Assembly (NCBI RefSeq): GCF_029227915.1
Contig: NC_079875.1
Location: 28,766,001-28,830,000 of the forward strand
DNA length: 64,000 nt
From: Hydractinia symbiolongicarpus
Lineage: Eukaryota; Cnidaria; Hydrozoa; Anthoathecata; Hydractiniidae
Reading direction: 5' to 3'
Within the stretch, counting starts at the first letter, position 1. Each line of letters begins with the position of its first letter. The notes under the pieces were generated by a model. That model searched no databases and had not been told where the DNA came from. It saw only the letters and a list, made by a program, of their open reading frames with translations. A program made the translations under genes and the position numbers. Below, one piece after another: positions 12,704-24,262 of the stretch.

Positions 12704-12840
12704 CTAAAGTGCAGTGTTTTGTATCGCGTCTAGTTTTTCCCAAATACCAACACTGATGTGATCTGTTAATGTAAATAAGCGTCATACATATGAGTTTTTA
12801 GAAAACCTAACCTTTAGTGGTTCTGGCTAATTTAATGCAC

Positions 12841-12930
12841 ACGCCCGTTCGGCGATTTAAGACATACGCCCGTCCGGCGGTTATTCACATACGCCCGTTT
12901 GAGGCATTTTTCACCCGTGCGGCAGTTCTC
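12841..12930. repeat. Short minisatellite (ACGCCCGTNCGGCGGTT type)
   Basis: About four imperfect copies of a roughly 27-bp unit containing ACGCCCGT and CGGCG lie in the gap between recombinase and RNase H pieces of element B. No protein repeat or spacer structure is seen. Confidence 0.7.
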
Positions 12931-13051
12931 CTTGTGTCAATTTTGTTACAGAGAAAATAACAAAAGTTGATTTTTTAATCTGTATTAAATTCCACTAACA
13001 AAGCCAAAGATTTAAACTTAGCAATCACCGAAACAATTGTAAGTGAACGCG

Positions 13052-13279
13052 TTAACACCACGCGAAATTCGGACAAAAATATTTTGATTTAAAAGTGTTA
13101 ATTTTCTTATTTATGTAATCGGCAAAACGATTGACTGTAAAAATGCCAAACCTCTGTTGAATGTAATTAAATGATTCGTATTCTATCCCCCAGCTGTCGG
13201 AGTCAATTATTTTTGATAAAAAATCTGCTTTATTATTTGCCTCCCTCGGGATCCACGACGATGAAATCACTTCCGGCAT
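13052..13279 (-). pseudogene. RNase H C-terminal fragment of DIRS-like element B
   Basis: A 75-codon fragment with WIPREANNKADFLSK (last RNase H Asp region), then FGIFTVNRFADYINKKINTF and SKYFCPNFAWC. It parallels the extension seen in element A (GPFTVDRFADNDNKK). The catalytic N-terminal half is absent. It is followed downstream by unrelated sequence before the recombinase. Confidence 0.75.
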
Positions 13280-13840
13280 GTTCTTTCGCAGAAATCACTT
13301 CCAGCATGTTCTTTCGCAAGCACAGAGTCAGCATGATATCTAATTATAGTTATGGTGATCAATTGCTTTCTGAATATTTTTCAACAAACGTTACTTTACA
13401 ACTCAGACAACAATCTGTATAGTTTTAAAACATCGCCATAGAAACAGGACGTCACAAAGCTTGTTATTGTTTTGTTTAGGGGAATGTTTTAAGATCGAAG
13501 CAATAATAATAACGTGAGGGATTTTTTATAAAAAAACAGTTTAATGTTTAATGATATATTTTTTGTGAAAAATATAAAATACAAAAAAGTTATTAACTGA
13601 AAGAGTTTTATGACTGTAACTTGCATGTTTTATAATTTTTCTTCGTTCTGTTGCTACGTCGTATACTTTTTTTTTCAAAAATAATGAATAATGAACGCAT
13701 CGCACATTTTAGTTTCATCGCAACAAATTACCTGCTTTTCAAAACATGAAAATTAGTGTTGCTGTATGCGAGTTCTATGATTATTCGAAAAAAAAAAAAT
13801 GGAACAATAATGAGCACACGCCATCGCACGCCATTGAAAT

Positions 13841-14257
13841 TTATGCCGTGCGAACAACGCACGACTCAAAATTTTTAAGAAGTACCATGACGTGCGAAGC
13901 TCGCACGCCAGCATTTTTCTTCCTGACGAGGCCTGCATGTCTTAAATCTAAAACCAATCGTAATTTATTTCCTTCTGCTACTGTAAGCGGGTTGCAACAA
14001 TATGGAACGTTAAAAACCTCTTCGATACAACCGTCTTTTAAAAGTTGCTTAATACTATGCGCTACAAACTCTTTATGTTTTAGACTCAAGGCATTGTTCT
14101 TAGCGGCAAACGATGGCGGTTGAAGGTTAAAAGGTAGGCGATAGCCATGCTTTATCATACTTAAAACGAAAGGTGACGTATCAAGCTCATCCAAATTTTG
14201 TTGAAATTTTCCCACTACAGAATGTTCTAAAACAAGTAAAAACGCAAAGAATGACAT
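13841..14257 (-). pseudogene. RT N-terminal fragment of DIRS-like element B
   Basis: The frame shows FQQNLDELDTSPFVLSMIKH, GYRLPF, a stretch with KEFVAHSIKQLLKDGCIEEV and CCNPLTVAEGNKLRLVLDLR, which are the first RT blocks of DIRS-type pol. After LDLRHA the similarity stops at about 13940; the remaining codons (RKKNAGVRASHVMVLLKN) do not continue the palm. The catalytic domain is therefore deleted. Confidence 0.75.
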
Positions 14258-14304
14258 TGAATTATAAACGTGTTTAACTCAAAAAGTAGATTCGAAAACT
14301 AAAA

Positions 14305-14958
14305 TTATTTGTCTTTTTTCAATTCGCTATGAGTGACTTGTTGTACCATCGTATTCTTGCTTCGTGAAAAAGGACAATGTGCGGAATAATGACCCAGTCT
14401 ACCACAGCCACAGCATACAATGTTTTCGCTTAGGCGAGGACTTTCTCTTGTTCCAGAGTACCTTGGGTCAAAATACGTTTGAAATTGGGATGCTGGTCTA
14501 CTACGATCAAATTTCATTCGTTGGGGTAAAGTGCGTTGCTTTAATTTTCGGTGCTTTTCGCTTTTAGCATTGGCTGAACGGATTGCTCGATTTATAAGTT
14601 TTTCGTCTTCTGAATCAGACGCTAAGTCGTCAATTATGTATTCATTAACCGTTGCCCAATCTTCTCTGTCTGCCAACTTAATGAGTTTAATGCGTTTCTC
14701 AACTAAGGTCTTACCTTTAGACAACAATTTTTGCGCTTCTTCGATGTCCTTATCTGCCAAACTGTCCACTGCCTTATCAAATTTGTCCATAACGTTTTGG
14801 CAAAAGTTAAATTGGTGTTGATTTCCTTTGCCTTTTAGATTGACGCTGGCCAATTTCTTTTGAGATTCCAACGCTTTATCAATCTTTGACTGTTGGCTGT
14901 CTAAGAAACGAGCAGCTGCCAATGTTTGCTCTTGGTGACATTGAAGTGTATCTTCCAC
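14305..14958 (-). CDS. Gag-like protein of DIRS-like element B with CCHC knuckle
   Basis: A 217-codon open frame from MEDTLQCHQEQTLAAARF. It has a helical, charged first half, a middle with KLIKLADREDWATVNEYI and DDLASDSEDEK (paralleling LIKMADRSPAGWATVEEYLS in element A), and a C-terminal zinc knuckle CCGCGRLGHYSAHC with C-x2-C-x4-H-x4-C spacing. It is the likely RNA-binding nucleocapsid-type protein of the element. It is uninterrupted, unlike the pol region downstream of it. Confidence 0.75.
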   Translation of the reverse strand: MEDTLQCHQEQTLAAARFLDSQQSKIDKALESQKKLASVNLKGKGNQHQFNFCQNVMDKFDKAVDSLADKDIEEAQKLLSKGKTLVEKRIKLIKLADREDWATVNEYIIDDLASDSEDEKLINRAIRSANAKSEKHRKLKQRTLPQRMKFDRSRPASQFQTYFDPRYSGTRESPRLSENIVCCGCGRLGHYSAHCPFSRSKNTMVQQVTHSELKKDK

Positions 14959-15234
14959 CAGCTGTTGGATACGTGTATCGAGTTCTGTTTTTTCTGTTCC
15001 AATTATTGTTAGGAAGATGTGAAAAGAAGCGCTGTTTCCGACGTTCTGCGATAAGTGGGGAACGAAGTTTCTTTTCGGATTCTACAATGTAACCCGACTT
15101 TTCGGGTTATGCGTATGCGCATGAGAATAGTATAAATGCAGGTGTTGTATCCTCGATCAAGCTTCGGTCTTCGGTCGTTTGGAAAGCATCGCAAACTTTA
15201 ACTATCATTAATATTAAGGGTATGCCACCGTTTA

Positions 15235-15665
15235 CGATAAAAGAAATTTAAAAGCATCGACAAAATAGTGGTAAACAACACAGTGTGGCAATTATTAAAA
15301 CTTTGGAGCGTTGCAGAAAGTTTAGGGATGAACTATTCATATCTGCTGGTAGTATTTTCACATCAACAACTACATTTGCCCCAAGTAAAAACATAATTTT
15401 TAAAGACTTAGTTATGGTCAGCCCTGTAAAAAGTAATGCTGACAAAAAGGTATCCATCTAACGTTATATGATCCTAGAATTAATGATAGTTTGTGTAACA
15501 TAAATCCAAGAATATTAAAACTGCAAGAAGGTATGCTTAGGGTTGACAAACGGGTTGATTTTACTCATTGTATTAACAGTGCACGAAAAAGAAAAAACAA
15601 CATTAAATATGCTAGCTTTCTTGTTCCATCTACATTGTCACACAAAACAACTACCATTAGAACAT
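15235..15665 (+). pseudogene. Unrecognised coding-like remnant
   Basis: Two adjoining plus-strand stretches read as protein without stops: one contains VAIIKTLERCRKFRDELF and ends at TAA near 15460; the next frame contains YDPRINDSLCNINPRILKLQ and FTHCINSARKRKNNIKYA up to about 15665. Composition is protein-like, but I recognise no family. It could be a decayed host exon pair or an element ORF. A TATAAA at about 15130 lies upstream but cannot be tied to it. Confidence 0.25.
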
Positions 15666-15894
15666 AATATCAAGGTTGTTACTAATATTAAATAAATACT
15701 TCAAATAAATCAAAACAAAACGAAACACAACCCAATGAGTTTGATGTAAATTCTGTATTAAACCCAAAAGGGTAAATTAAATTAACATTACACACACCTA
15801 GCTTAAAGTCGTTTATAGTATCATCAATTAGTTTTTCTTATAACATTGAATTCTCAGTTTTGATAGTTTCTAATTCATCAGGAGTGAAAAAACC

Positions 15895-16330
15895 CAGGTT
15901 GTTCTTCAGTGATCTCAGCAGAATCAGATGAAGAACTTTCATATGTGCTTTCAGAATCTGCTTCGACTACTACTGGAAGTGCTCTTTTTTCAGACTTTTC
16001 CCTTTTTGTGTTGTATTATTTTGTTTGAACGTAAATATATATGGCACAGAGCCAATGATTAATGTTTTCCGTTCACAACCAAAACCTAATTTTACACAGT
16101 GTACTTCAAAGTGGACTTCGCATACTTTTGTGTTCTTGTTTACTGTGAACATATCACACCTCCCCTTCTACGATATCTTGAAATGATGCTTACCCATTGT
16201 TTTCTCAAACTTGGATCCGATGGAAATGAAAACATCCAATGCCTGTTTAACTCTGGGTTTATTAAGAGTAGAACTTTTGCATAACAGTACGCAACAAGAG
16301 TTACCAGGTCGATATACCTGGATAGATTAA
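15895..16330 (-). pseudogene. THAP-domain protein remnant
   Basis: On the minus strand, pieces in two or three frames assemble the order of a THAP zinc finger: SCCVLLCKSSTLNKPRV (first cysteines), FSFPSDPSLRKQWVSIISR (the H-x-F-P motif region), VCEVHFEVHC (the C-x2-H pair) and a tail with GSVPYIF matching the usual AVPTIF end. An acidic Ser-rich linker (ADSESTYESSSSDSAEITEE) follows. There are frame breaks near 16150 and 16220. THAP domains bind DNA in P-element and Kolobok transposases and in host factors derived from them. This one differs from the intact THAP in the Kolobok at 49 kb. No transposase body was found next to it. Confidence 0.6.
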
Positions 16331-17500
16331 ATTATGATAAATTTCTTGCTGGCCCTTTTGATTGCTACTCGCCATCACAAATACATATTCTTCTTGTTGC
16401 GATCTGTATCGTTTTACGTGAAAATCATTTCTATCAGTACAAGTCATTTTGATATCATATCCATCCATTTGATATATAGTTATATATCCTTTGTTTACAG
16501 TTTTCCAATATTATAAGGATTCATAACAAATCTCATGTGCTTTTTAATTGATGATGATTTTCGTTGTCAGTAGAATATTCAACACAGGTACCAGGCTGAC
16601 ATCATTATATCTTATCCTAAAACAAAAATATATGTTCAACAAAAGAGAAGAAATATTATAAAACAAACTTGGACTATTCTTAGATTAGGTATTGCTTCAT
16701 TCTTTTGTTTTTAGCAATTTTATCAGAATTACAAGCAGCATGGGAAAGTTAAGGATCTCCTCGTGTTCCTAAAAGTTTTTGAAATGAGCAGTGGGATGTT
16801 GCATATAAAATTTACTGTTTAAAAGTTCCAACAGTCCTTAGTTCTTAGGAACACTCACAATCGAAAAGTATATGCTAAACATAAATTTGGCATTGGGACG
16901 AGGTAGAATCATTTTACATTTAAGTATATCTCATACTGTAAACATCGATTTTTTAGAGAACACAAAGTATTTTGAACTTTTTGTCGTCTACCTGCTTAAG
17001 GAGCACATATCCGAGTGCTTATGATTTCAGGGACTGACAACATTTGAATATTATCTATCTGTAGATCCCCAGGGAAAGGGGATCTGTAGACCTATTTACA
17101 TTTAGCTTACACTTTTGCAGTTATGAAAAAGATACACGAAGCCTGTGACCTCAAGACTATAAACAAAAAATCTAACAAAATTCCAACTAATATACATGCA
17201 GCTGTAGCTAGCATTACTCTATACCAAACTTCTTAACATACAACTTGAAACATCTTTCGACTGCCAAGACAGTGTTTACATATATTGCCTCAGTTATCTC
17301 GTTTAGCATTAGGCTTTTATAAACAAAGAATGCATTTGATCGAGGTCAAGTTAAAACCTTTTGTTTTGATAAGAAAAAGATTTAAATCACACGTTTTGTA
17401 AGAACATCTGGTGGTTTACCACTCTTAAGAATGTTTCTTGACACAAAAGTGGCTAGAATTCAGGAGCAGCTAAAATAAAATATTTCAAGTATTACTTACT
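16330..17500. other. Non-coding stretch, nothing recognised
   Basis: AT-rich sequence without motifs that I can assign. Open frames are short and have no recognisable residues. Confidence 0.4.
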
Positions 17501-17514
17501 TTAAAGCAATGAAT

Positions 17515-17760
17515 TTATTGTCTCTTGCAGAGGCAGGATGAAGGTTTGGTTTGAGACAACAACATGGCACACGTCCCTCCAGCATTTCCAATTCTTTTAA
17601 TAGCTGAAAGGGTTTCCAAATTTAAAACTTTTTCATTTAACTCAGCTAGTATACAATTGATTTGATATATTCTAGCCACTTGAAGTGCTTCCTGCAATTA
17701 GACCTGACCCAGCTAAATCATGTTGATAAAGAAGCATCCACTTGTCGTCCATGCAACCAT
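17515..17760 (-). other. Short unrecognised minus-strand coding-like fragment
   Basis: A 60-codon frame (QVARIYQINCILAELNEKVL, then LSAIKRIGNAGGTCAMLL) is preceded in another frame by GCMDDKWMLLYQHDLAGSGL. The wording is protein-like and helical but I do not recognise a family. It may be the end of a decayed host or element gene. Confidence 0.2.
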
Positions 17761-17787
17761 AGCCGTGGTGGTTTTATACGTATAAAC

Positions 17788-17985
17788 TTAAAACCCACCG
17801 ACGTTTTAGACGTTTTAACCTAAAAACCCACGGACGTTGTAGGCGTTTTAACTTAAAAACCCACGGACGTTTTTGGGAATTTCATTCATTGAAACTTGAA
17901 AACCCGCGGACGTTTTAGGCATTTGTTCTTCCACCTGTGATTTTCATTCATTCGGAACTGTAAAAACTGCGGACGTTTTAGGCGA
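17788..17985. repeat. 33-bp minisatellite (AAACCCACGGACGTTTTAGGCG)
   Basis: Copies start at about 17791, 17824 and 17857 (33-bp spacing), with two more diverged copies near 17900 and 17962 further apart. The units are not separated by unique spacers. Confidence 0.8.
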
Positions 17986-18212
17986 ATCGACACTTTTGCC
18001 TGGGGTTTGCTTTTAAGTAATATATCAATGATGAACAAATTCATAAAACGCCGCATCGTCATGAAGTCGAAATCGGCGGATGCCAAATCCACGCCGAAAG
18101 CCAAAACCAATTTACAAAAATAATTCTTTTTTTATAGATTATTCTAAATTTATAGATTTTTTTTTCTAGGCCACAAAATTAGGCTTAGGTAATTGCCTAG
18201 GCTTCCTAACCC

Positions 18213-18226
18213 TAGATCCGCCCCTG
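18213..18226. repeat. hAT-type terminal motif (TAGATCCGCCCCTG)
   Basis: This resembles a common hAT-type terminal inverted repeat, CAGGGGCGGATCTAG, read outward. The same word occurs at 62794-62808. No matching opposite end was located, so it is probably one end of a short non-autonomous element. Confidence 0.35.
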
Positions 18227-18229
18227 AGA

Positions 18230-21035
18230 CCGTTTTTCCTGTGTTTAATATTTTTTATAAATAATAAATAAAACTTATTGACCAGAGTATTATCTGTGTA
18301 TTTGAAGCGTTCATCCCGGTGTCACGAGTAGCTTTTTACAGGTATTTATTTCGTAAATAAAAAGATGCTATCTGTGTTTTTTGTAATGGCGTCATCACAC
18401 CTGGTCAAAAAATGGAACCGGGAATTTAGGAGTCCAATGGTTCATAAAAATTCATGAAGTAAATCACTATTCATGAAAACTAGTGTATTAGAATGTATAA
18501 GCAGGTTTATAAAATCAATTTGTTAAAACTTGCCAATTTTATCCAAATCAAAGAAATTTTAGACAAAAATATGTATAATGCAAGAAATTTGTTTTTTCAG
18601 TTTTTTTAGTTATACGCTGAGGTGAACAGTGTGGGGGGTTTGGAGGAGCACAATGGTGTTGCTGGCCTCCAAATCCAGCGGTGACAAGTAAGTACTGTTT
18701 TTTTTTTAATTTGAATGAAAATAGGAGAAAAATGTGTCTTAAAACGTATTAAAAGACTGATATAGAAATATCAAAGTTGAGTCCTTGGGTAATATCGAAT
18801 GAACATTGCATCCTTATTGTTATTTTGTTCACTGTTTAATGTGTACCCTGGGAATGCTTAAAGATGAGAGTACAATACAGCACAGTTAGCAGAGTTAATA
18901 GTGACGAAGAAATAACAAAATAATAGTACAGTGCTGTTCTTGTCCTCTCTTTATGCACGCAGCTACAATCCTTTAAAAACTCCCCATTCTCTAAAATACA
19001 ATGAACAATATAGTATTTTAAATACTGAACAGCAAACAGAACAAAAACAAAAAAATTCCATATTTTACGCTCAATGATATAATTTCGAAGATGTTAAATT
19101 AATGCTTTTCTAGTGGTATGAAGTTTAGTTTGCAATGAGATTAAAAAGCTTACTATTTCTCTTTATTATAGCGCAAAACCTAGTCTGTTTGTTGCTGGAA
19201 GCAGTCGTGCTGCAAAGCATGCAAAGAAAATAATGTAAGTAAATTTCCTTGTTGCTAATTTTTTTTTTTTGACCTAAATTGCCATATAAGCAGTTTAATA
19301 CAAAACACAGAAAAATTGGTCTCATAGCGCATCCGAATTGCAATCGTTAATGTTGAAGATATTTAATTAGATCATTTTACTTAGCACAAAAACGCGTTTA
19401 TGACAATTTTACATAAACATTAAACTCATCTTCCTGATCATGCAATACAGTTACAGTTAATAGGTTGGGATTTTGTTTTCTTTTTTTAAAAACCTTTTAA
19501 AAATTTAAAAAATAACACAAGATTACAACATTATTTTCTCGCTTCTTTCAATTCGATCCGTAGGTTTCCTGTTTACAGCAAAAGCTATCATCGACTGGTA
19601 ATGGTCGAAATCATTTCATCTATTTATTAAAATTCTTACTTGAAGTAGAGATAAGGAGCGCTAAAAAGCGTTTGAAAAGTAGAGATAAGGAGCGCTAAAG
19701 ACCGTTAGAAAAGTAGAGATAAGGAGCGGGCGGAATGTTTTAAATGTAAGTTGTCATTCTCATTAGAAACAGAAAGTGTCGCTTCTTTTATGTGAACTTA
19801 ATTCTTATTTTTTGCTTTTACTAGTTCGTTTTTGAAAAAAAGAATTAATGAGGCAAGGAAAAGGTTTTCATCTTCTATTAAATTTAGCTCCAGGAAAGAT
19901 CTGAAAAAACAAGCAAAGGAAAGAAACCCTCAACAATCTATAAGTTGCGAATTTCGTTTTGTTAATATATTGTAGGCAACATGATGATATATTAGCCCAC
20001 CAAAATGCCAGTGTGGTTGTTGATTTCTAAGATTTTTATGAAATTTGGGACTTTCCACATGTCCTAGAAGAAATAAATGGACCAAACTTTAACTTGATTT
20101 TCCCAAGCTAAAAGCTGTATGTATAATGGTTTTATAGCAGAGCACTTACGGCTTTTTGTGATGCTCGGTATTGTTTTTCTCTTTTCGATCTTGGAAAATA
20201 TAACGGAAACAATGGTCGGAGAAATAGAGATGAATATGTATACTGTTCTTGTCAAACCTACAAGTAATTACAAATAAAACAATATGTCATTTTCTAAATT
20301 CATGTGCTTAAAGAGACGCTTGAAGTGTAATAGTGATTCGCAGATCCCCGGTATTGTTGCTATGCGTATTTGTTACCATTTTGTTGATAGATTTGTTATC
20401 AACTGGTATCAAAATTTGGTTTCTTGCATTCGTATTTTTACATCCATTCATTTGATGTTTGCTTATATTTCTTGATTAGCAATGTCGCGCTTCCGTGGTT
20501 CTAATTTCGTTTGTTCTACTACAGCGATAGTTTGTTAAAATAAATCTTCTGCGTCTCTCTCTTTAGTAGACGCTTGTTGTTGTCTAGATGGCTTGATATT
20601 AGTTGTGAAAGGTTTTTGATATGGACGCTCACAATTTGATGCTTAAAGCCGATAGCGGGCGATATAAAGCGTCAGATATGGCTAGAAGTCGTTTCACGCA
20701 ATTTTCTATCGCTCTTTAGGTCTTTTAGCAACTAAAAAGACCCGCCTAATATGGTTCAAAACCTATAATTTGTGGTCAGCAGACAATTAACCTGCACCAC
20801 TTTGGTCTTTGCAAGTGTAAATTAAACAACAAAATCGAGTGTGTTGCTGTTGTGACACTAGACATTCCTTGCAGGACATTTAGTAAATAAATGTGTTGTT
20901 GAGATATTGATCGGATGATATAGATGATGAGGCTTTATAACGTGAATGGGCAACAAGATTCACTTTGCTTTGATAATTATGCTAATTAATTTATATATGA
21001 AATTGATCTATTTTATTCTGTTAGGTAGGCTATAC
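18230..21035. other. Non-coding stretch with minor repeats
   Basis: No gene seen. It contains a three-unit 34-bp tandem repeat (19644-19730) and otherwise AT-rich unique sequence. Confidence 0.4.
19644..19730. repeat. 34-bp tandem repeat (AGTAGAGATAAGGAGCG)
   Basis: Three copies start at about 19644, 19678 and 19712. The core GAGATAAGGAGCG is shared with the interior of the MITE at 21041-21492 (GTCGAGATAAGGAGCG near 21119), so it may be a scar of a related pogo-type element. Confidence 0.7.
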
Positions 21036-21040
21036 ATATA

Positions 21041-21492
21041 CAGTGGATGCTCGTTATCTCGACCTTCCACGAGACTGGTGAAAAAGGTCGAGATAACGAA
21101 AGTTCGAGATAGTGGATAGTCGAGATAAGGAGCGACGGTCGTGGAAAAGGTCGAGATAAGGAAAGTTTGCCAAAACCATGCACACATTAGAAACATCATA
21201 TAAATTTTTAAACCTGGTTAAGGATGGACTATTAATCAGAAGAGTCAATTATTACTATTCTCATGCTATATGTAGTTAAACATATGAAAAAATTCAAAAT
21301 GCTACATTGCTTTTTACCTCGATCTTACGCTTTCTGCCATGATGCATGATGAGTAAACGAAGAGAAAATTTTACAAATTCGGCGGGTAGTCGAGATACTG
21401 GACGTGTTTCAGCCTACGGACGGTTGAAATGCCGAAGGGACCGATGAAATTCTTTCGAGATACGGAAAGATCGAGATAACGAACGTCGACTG
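21041..21492. mobile_element. pogo-type MITE, 452 bp, TA target site
   Basis: It begins CAGTGGATGCTCGTTATCTC and ends in the complement of CAGTCGACGTTCGTTATCTC; both ends are flanked by TA (21039-21040 and 21493-21494). Interior copies of GTCGAGATAACG or GTCGAGATAAGG repeat in both orientations near each end, possibly transposase binding sites. TA target, CAGT ends and no coding capacity fit a non-autonomous member of the pogo/Tigger branch of IS630-Tc1-mariner. Confidence 0.8.
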
Positions 21493-21499
21493 TATGACT

Positions 21500-24090
21500 A
21501 TATTTTCTTTTTCTTTGTGTTATTTACATATATATTTATACTTAACTACGTACTATCTAGTATTTACGTTCATATACGGGCAAAAGAATAACCTATCGGC
21601 TTTTGCTGGGGTTGTCGACGTCTTTCTTTATCAAATAAATGCGTTTTACCTACGAAAACAATCACTGTCTTTAAAAAAATCAACATGGTAGACACGGCGA
21701 GCTTATTCTATTAATCAGAAAGTAAAAACCTATATCCATGTAATATTTTTTCACTATCTCACTTAACTCATAAAATGTGAAAGTAACTAGTTAGCTACCT
21801 TTTTAAATTTTTCCCGAGTTTAAGGTGATACTTTTTTAAGAAATTGCTAATTGAATTAAGAACTGTAATTGACTTTGAAATCTATAATGCCAACCTTGGA
21901 TCACGTGACGTGACTATATACATTGTACTTACATCAGTAGTATGTTAAAACCTCTATCGTATATTGAGTTATATATATTGCACATCTCTCTTTGCTTGTG
22001 AGTTATGTCATCTTCAACACTTTTATCATTTTGTGAATGCTGATATCATTTGTATTATTTTAGATGTTTTTTTTTTTGAAATTTTCTCCTTTTTAGCAAT
22101 GAGAGAAAAACTGAGGTGAATAACTTACTAAGCGGGAGTTTCCTTTAAATCAAAAACAATTTGAGTTCCTGCGATAGCAAAAAGTTTAGTGGGTTATGCA
22201 AAGTAAATAGAGACGCCACATTTTTGTTAAATAATGTTACATAGCTAAATCTTTATAATATTTTAATGCCACTTAAATTTTTTTCCATGTTAACAATTAC
22301 GTGTTGATATAAAAAAATCATTTAAGAAAATCCGTCAAATTTTTTTTTCGATTGTTTAAACATTGTATCGCACTAAAAGGTTTCAAATAACTGACATTAT
22401 CTTCCGGGCTATAACATTTTAAAATTGACTATATCTATATAATAATACGCTAAGTGTGTCTGTGTGTCTGTGACAGGCAAAGTTGATATCGTCATTTTCC
22501 TTTGATGTTGCCGAAAAAAATCTTTGATGTTGCCGAAAAAAATATGTCTTCTTTGTCGTGAAAAGCCGCGAGTTTTGTGTGGTTTGTTAAATGAAGTTCT
22601 AGCACAAAGTAACGGAAATTGTGTTTGCAAAAAAGATGGCTGTCCTTTTTAAGCATTTGTTTAAGCACATGTTTTTTTACAATAATAACGAAAATTCTAA
22701 CAAAGCTGACCATTAATCCTAATTTTCTATTGTTCTAAACAAATTACCTATTGTTCTTAATCTAAGATCTCAACCTGATATTCTTATAAAGCATATTCTT
22801 ATATAAAAAAAAAATGTGTACGTCTTTTTTGTCTAGAAAAGCCGCAAGATTTTGTTTGTTTACATTTTAAATCATGTGATCAACATAAAACAATTTCATT
22901 TGCTGGACAAACTCACGTGATCAAAATAAAGTAATTCTATTTGTCGGAATATCCAAGTTTCCCTTGACGACCAAACCAGCCGAAATTTTTCGTAATTTCA
23001 TGTAGGCGAACGAAGGAAGTAGGTTGCTTGCTATATACATTTGCAAATATAAAAGAAAAACATTATTTATTATGTTGTAACGCGTTCTTTATTTCAGTTT
23101 AAGCGTTAAAGAAATTTAAAAAAGACAATTAGTTGTTTAAAGACTAAAAGTTTAAAGTTAAAGGTGCAGGCAGAAAGACGTGCAAGGCTCTTAGATTTAT
23201 AGCTATATATATATATACATTTTAACATCAGTTTTTTAGTAAGTAAACTATTTTTAACTACAGTTAACTCAATTTTTCAATATAGCTAGCTAGCTAACCA
23301 GTTTATAATTAGATTTCCTATAATTTTTCAATGTAGCTATATAGCTTAGCTAGCTCTCTAGGCTAACCAGTTTATAATTTTTTTTGTCTTTTTGTGAAAA
23401 ATAAAAGACGAAACGAGCGAGGTTATTAGTAAGGACAGTGTAAGAAGTAGTAAGGTTAGTAAGAACCTATTTTAAATTTACTTTAGGCTTTTAATTTTTT
23501 TATGGACAATGATATTTTTAACAAAAAACTGGTCTAAGATTAGAGGAGGAGAAAGGAGGCAAATTTCATTATCAAGAAAACAATAGGACTTACTTAATTG
23601 AATAAGCAAGTCAAAACCCTATAAACAAAATGTTCTTGCTTAATGCTTGGGTTTTTTGGAGAATACACGAGTTTACAGTTTGGTTAATTCTTCTTTTATT
23701 ACAAAGCTTTAAGAATTTAAAAAAGGAGGTAAACTTTTTTTTATGAAAAATTTAGAAAAGGAAATGTATACAAATTTAGCTTAAGCTTAACACTTAATTA
23801 TGGTTTTGCTGCCAATAATATACCAAATTTTCAGGATAACTGAATATTTTTTTCTTCAGAAGATGAGAAATATAATGCCCATGGTCAAAGCCCTAATTAA
23901 ATTCACTCTGTTTACTTCTTTTTTTAATTCAGAAAATCAATCTGTTAAAATGATTTCCAGAGAGATGGGGCAACAGGAAGACCATCTAAACTGCTCAAAG
24001 GAACATCATAGAACTCATCTTTAACAGTCAAGGATTCATGTTTGTCCAAGGAATGCTGACTAACACGCAATTTAACGTTGCATTTAGGAT
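21500..24090. other. Non-coding stretch, nothing recognised
   Basis: No gene supported. There are GT-rich microsatellite words near 22450, a 22-bp tandem duplication at 22501-22544 (TTTGATGTTGCCGAAAAAAA), and CTAGCTAGC-rich words near 23280-23360. Confidence 0.4.
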
Positions 24091-24262
24091 TACAACACGG
24101 TCACTCAAAAAATATAATGATAATCATTAAATCGTATTTCATAAAAGTACAATGATTATCATTTAACTTTGAAGCCGCGTAAAGTGACGACACAACAAAA
24201 TAACAATAATGGTAGCGTAGTTGTTGAACCGAGCAGTAAACTTTAAATAAATTCTCTTGTCT

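Larger units (their letters stand above)
11790..15010 (-). mobile_element. DIRS-like retroelement B (deleted copy)
   Basis: A second minus-strand element with gag (14958-14305), RT N-terminus (14257-13841), RNase H extension (13279-13052) and tyrosine recombinase (12703-11790). Gag and recombinase differ clearly in sequence from element A, so this is another family member and not a duplicate. The RT palm and most of RNase H are missing between about 13840 and 13280. It lies just right of the satellite, so the satellite is flanked on both sides by same-strand DIRS-like elements. Confidence 0.8.

Noticed and set aside
12841-12930. Short GC-rich repeats as a CRISPR array
   Set aside because: Units are imperfect, adjacent and without unique spacers, in a eukaryotic-looking window with introns.
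17788-17985. 33-bp repeats as a CRISPR array
   Set aside because: Direct head-to-tail minisatellite without spacers.
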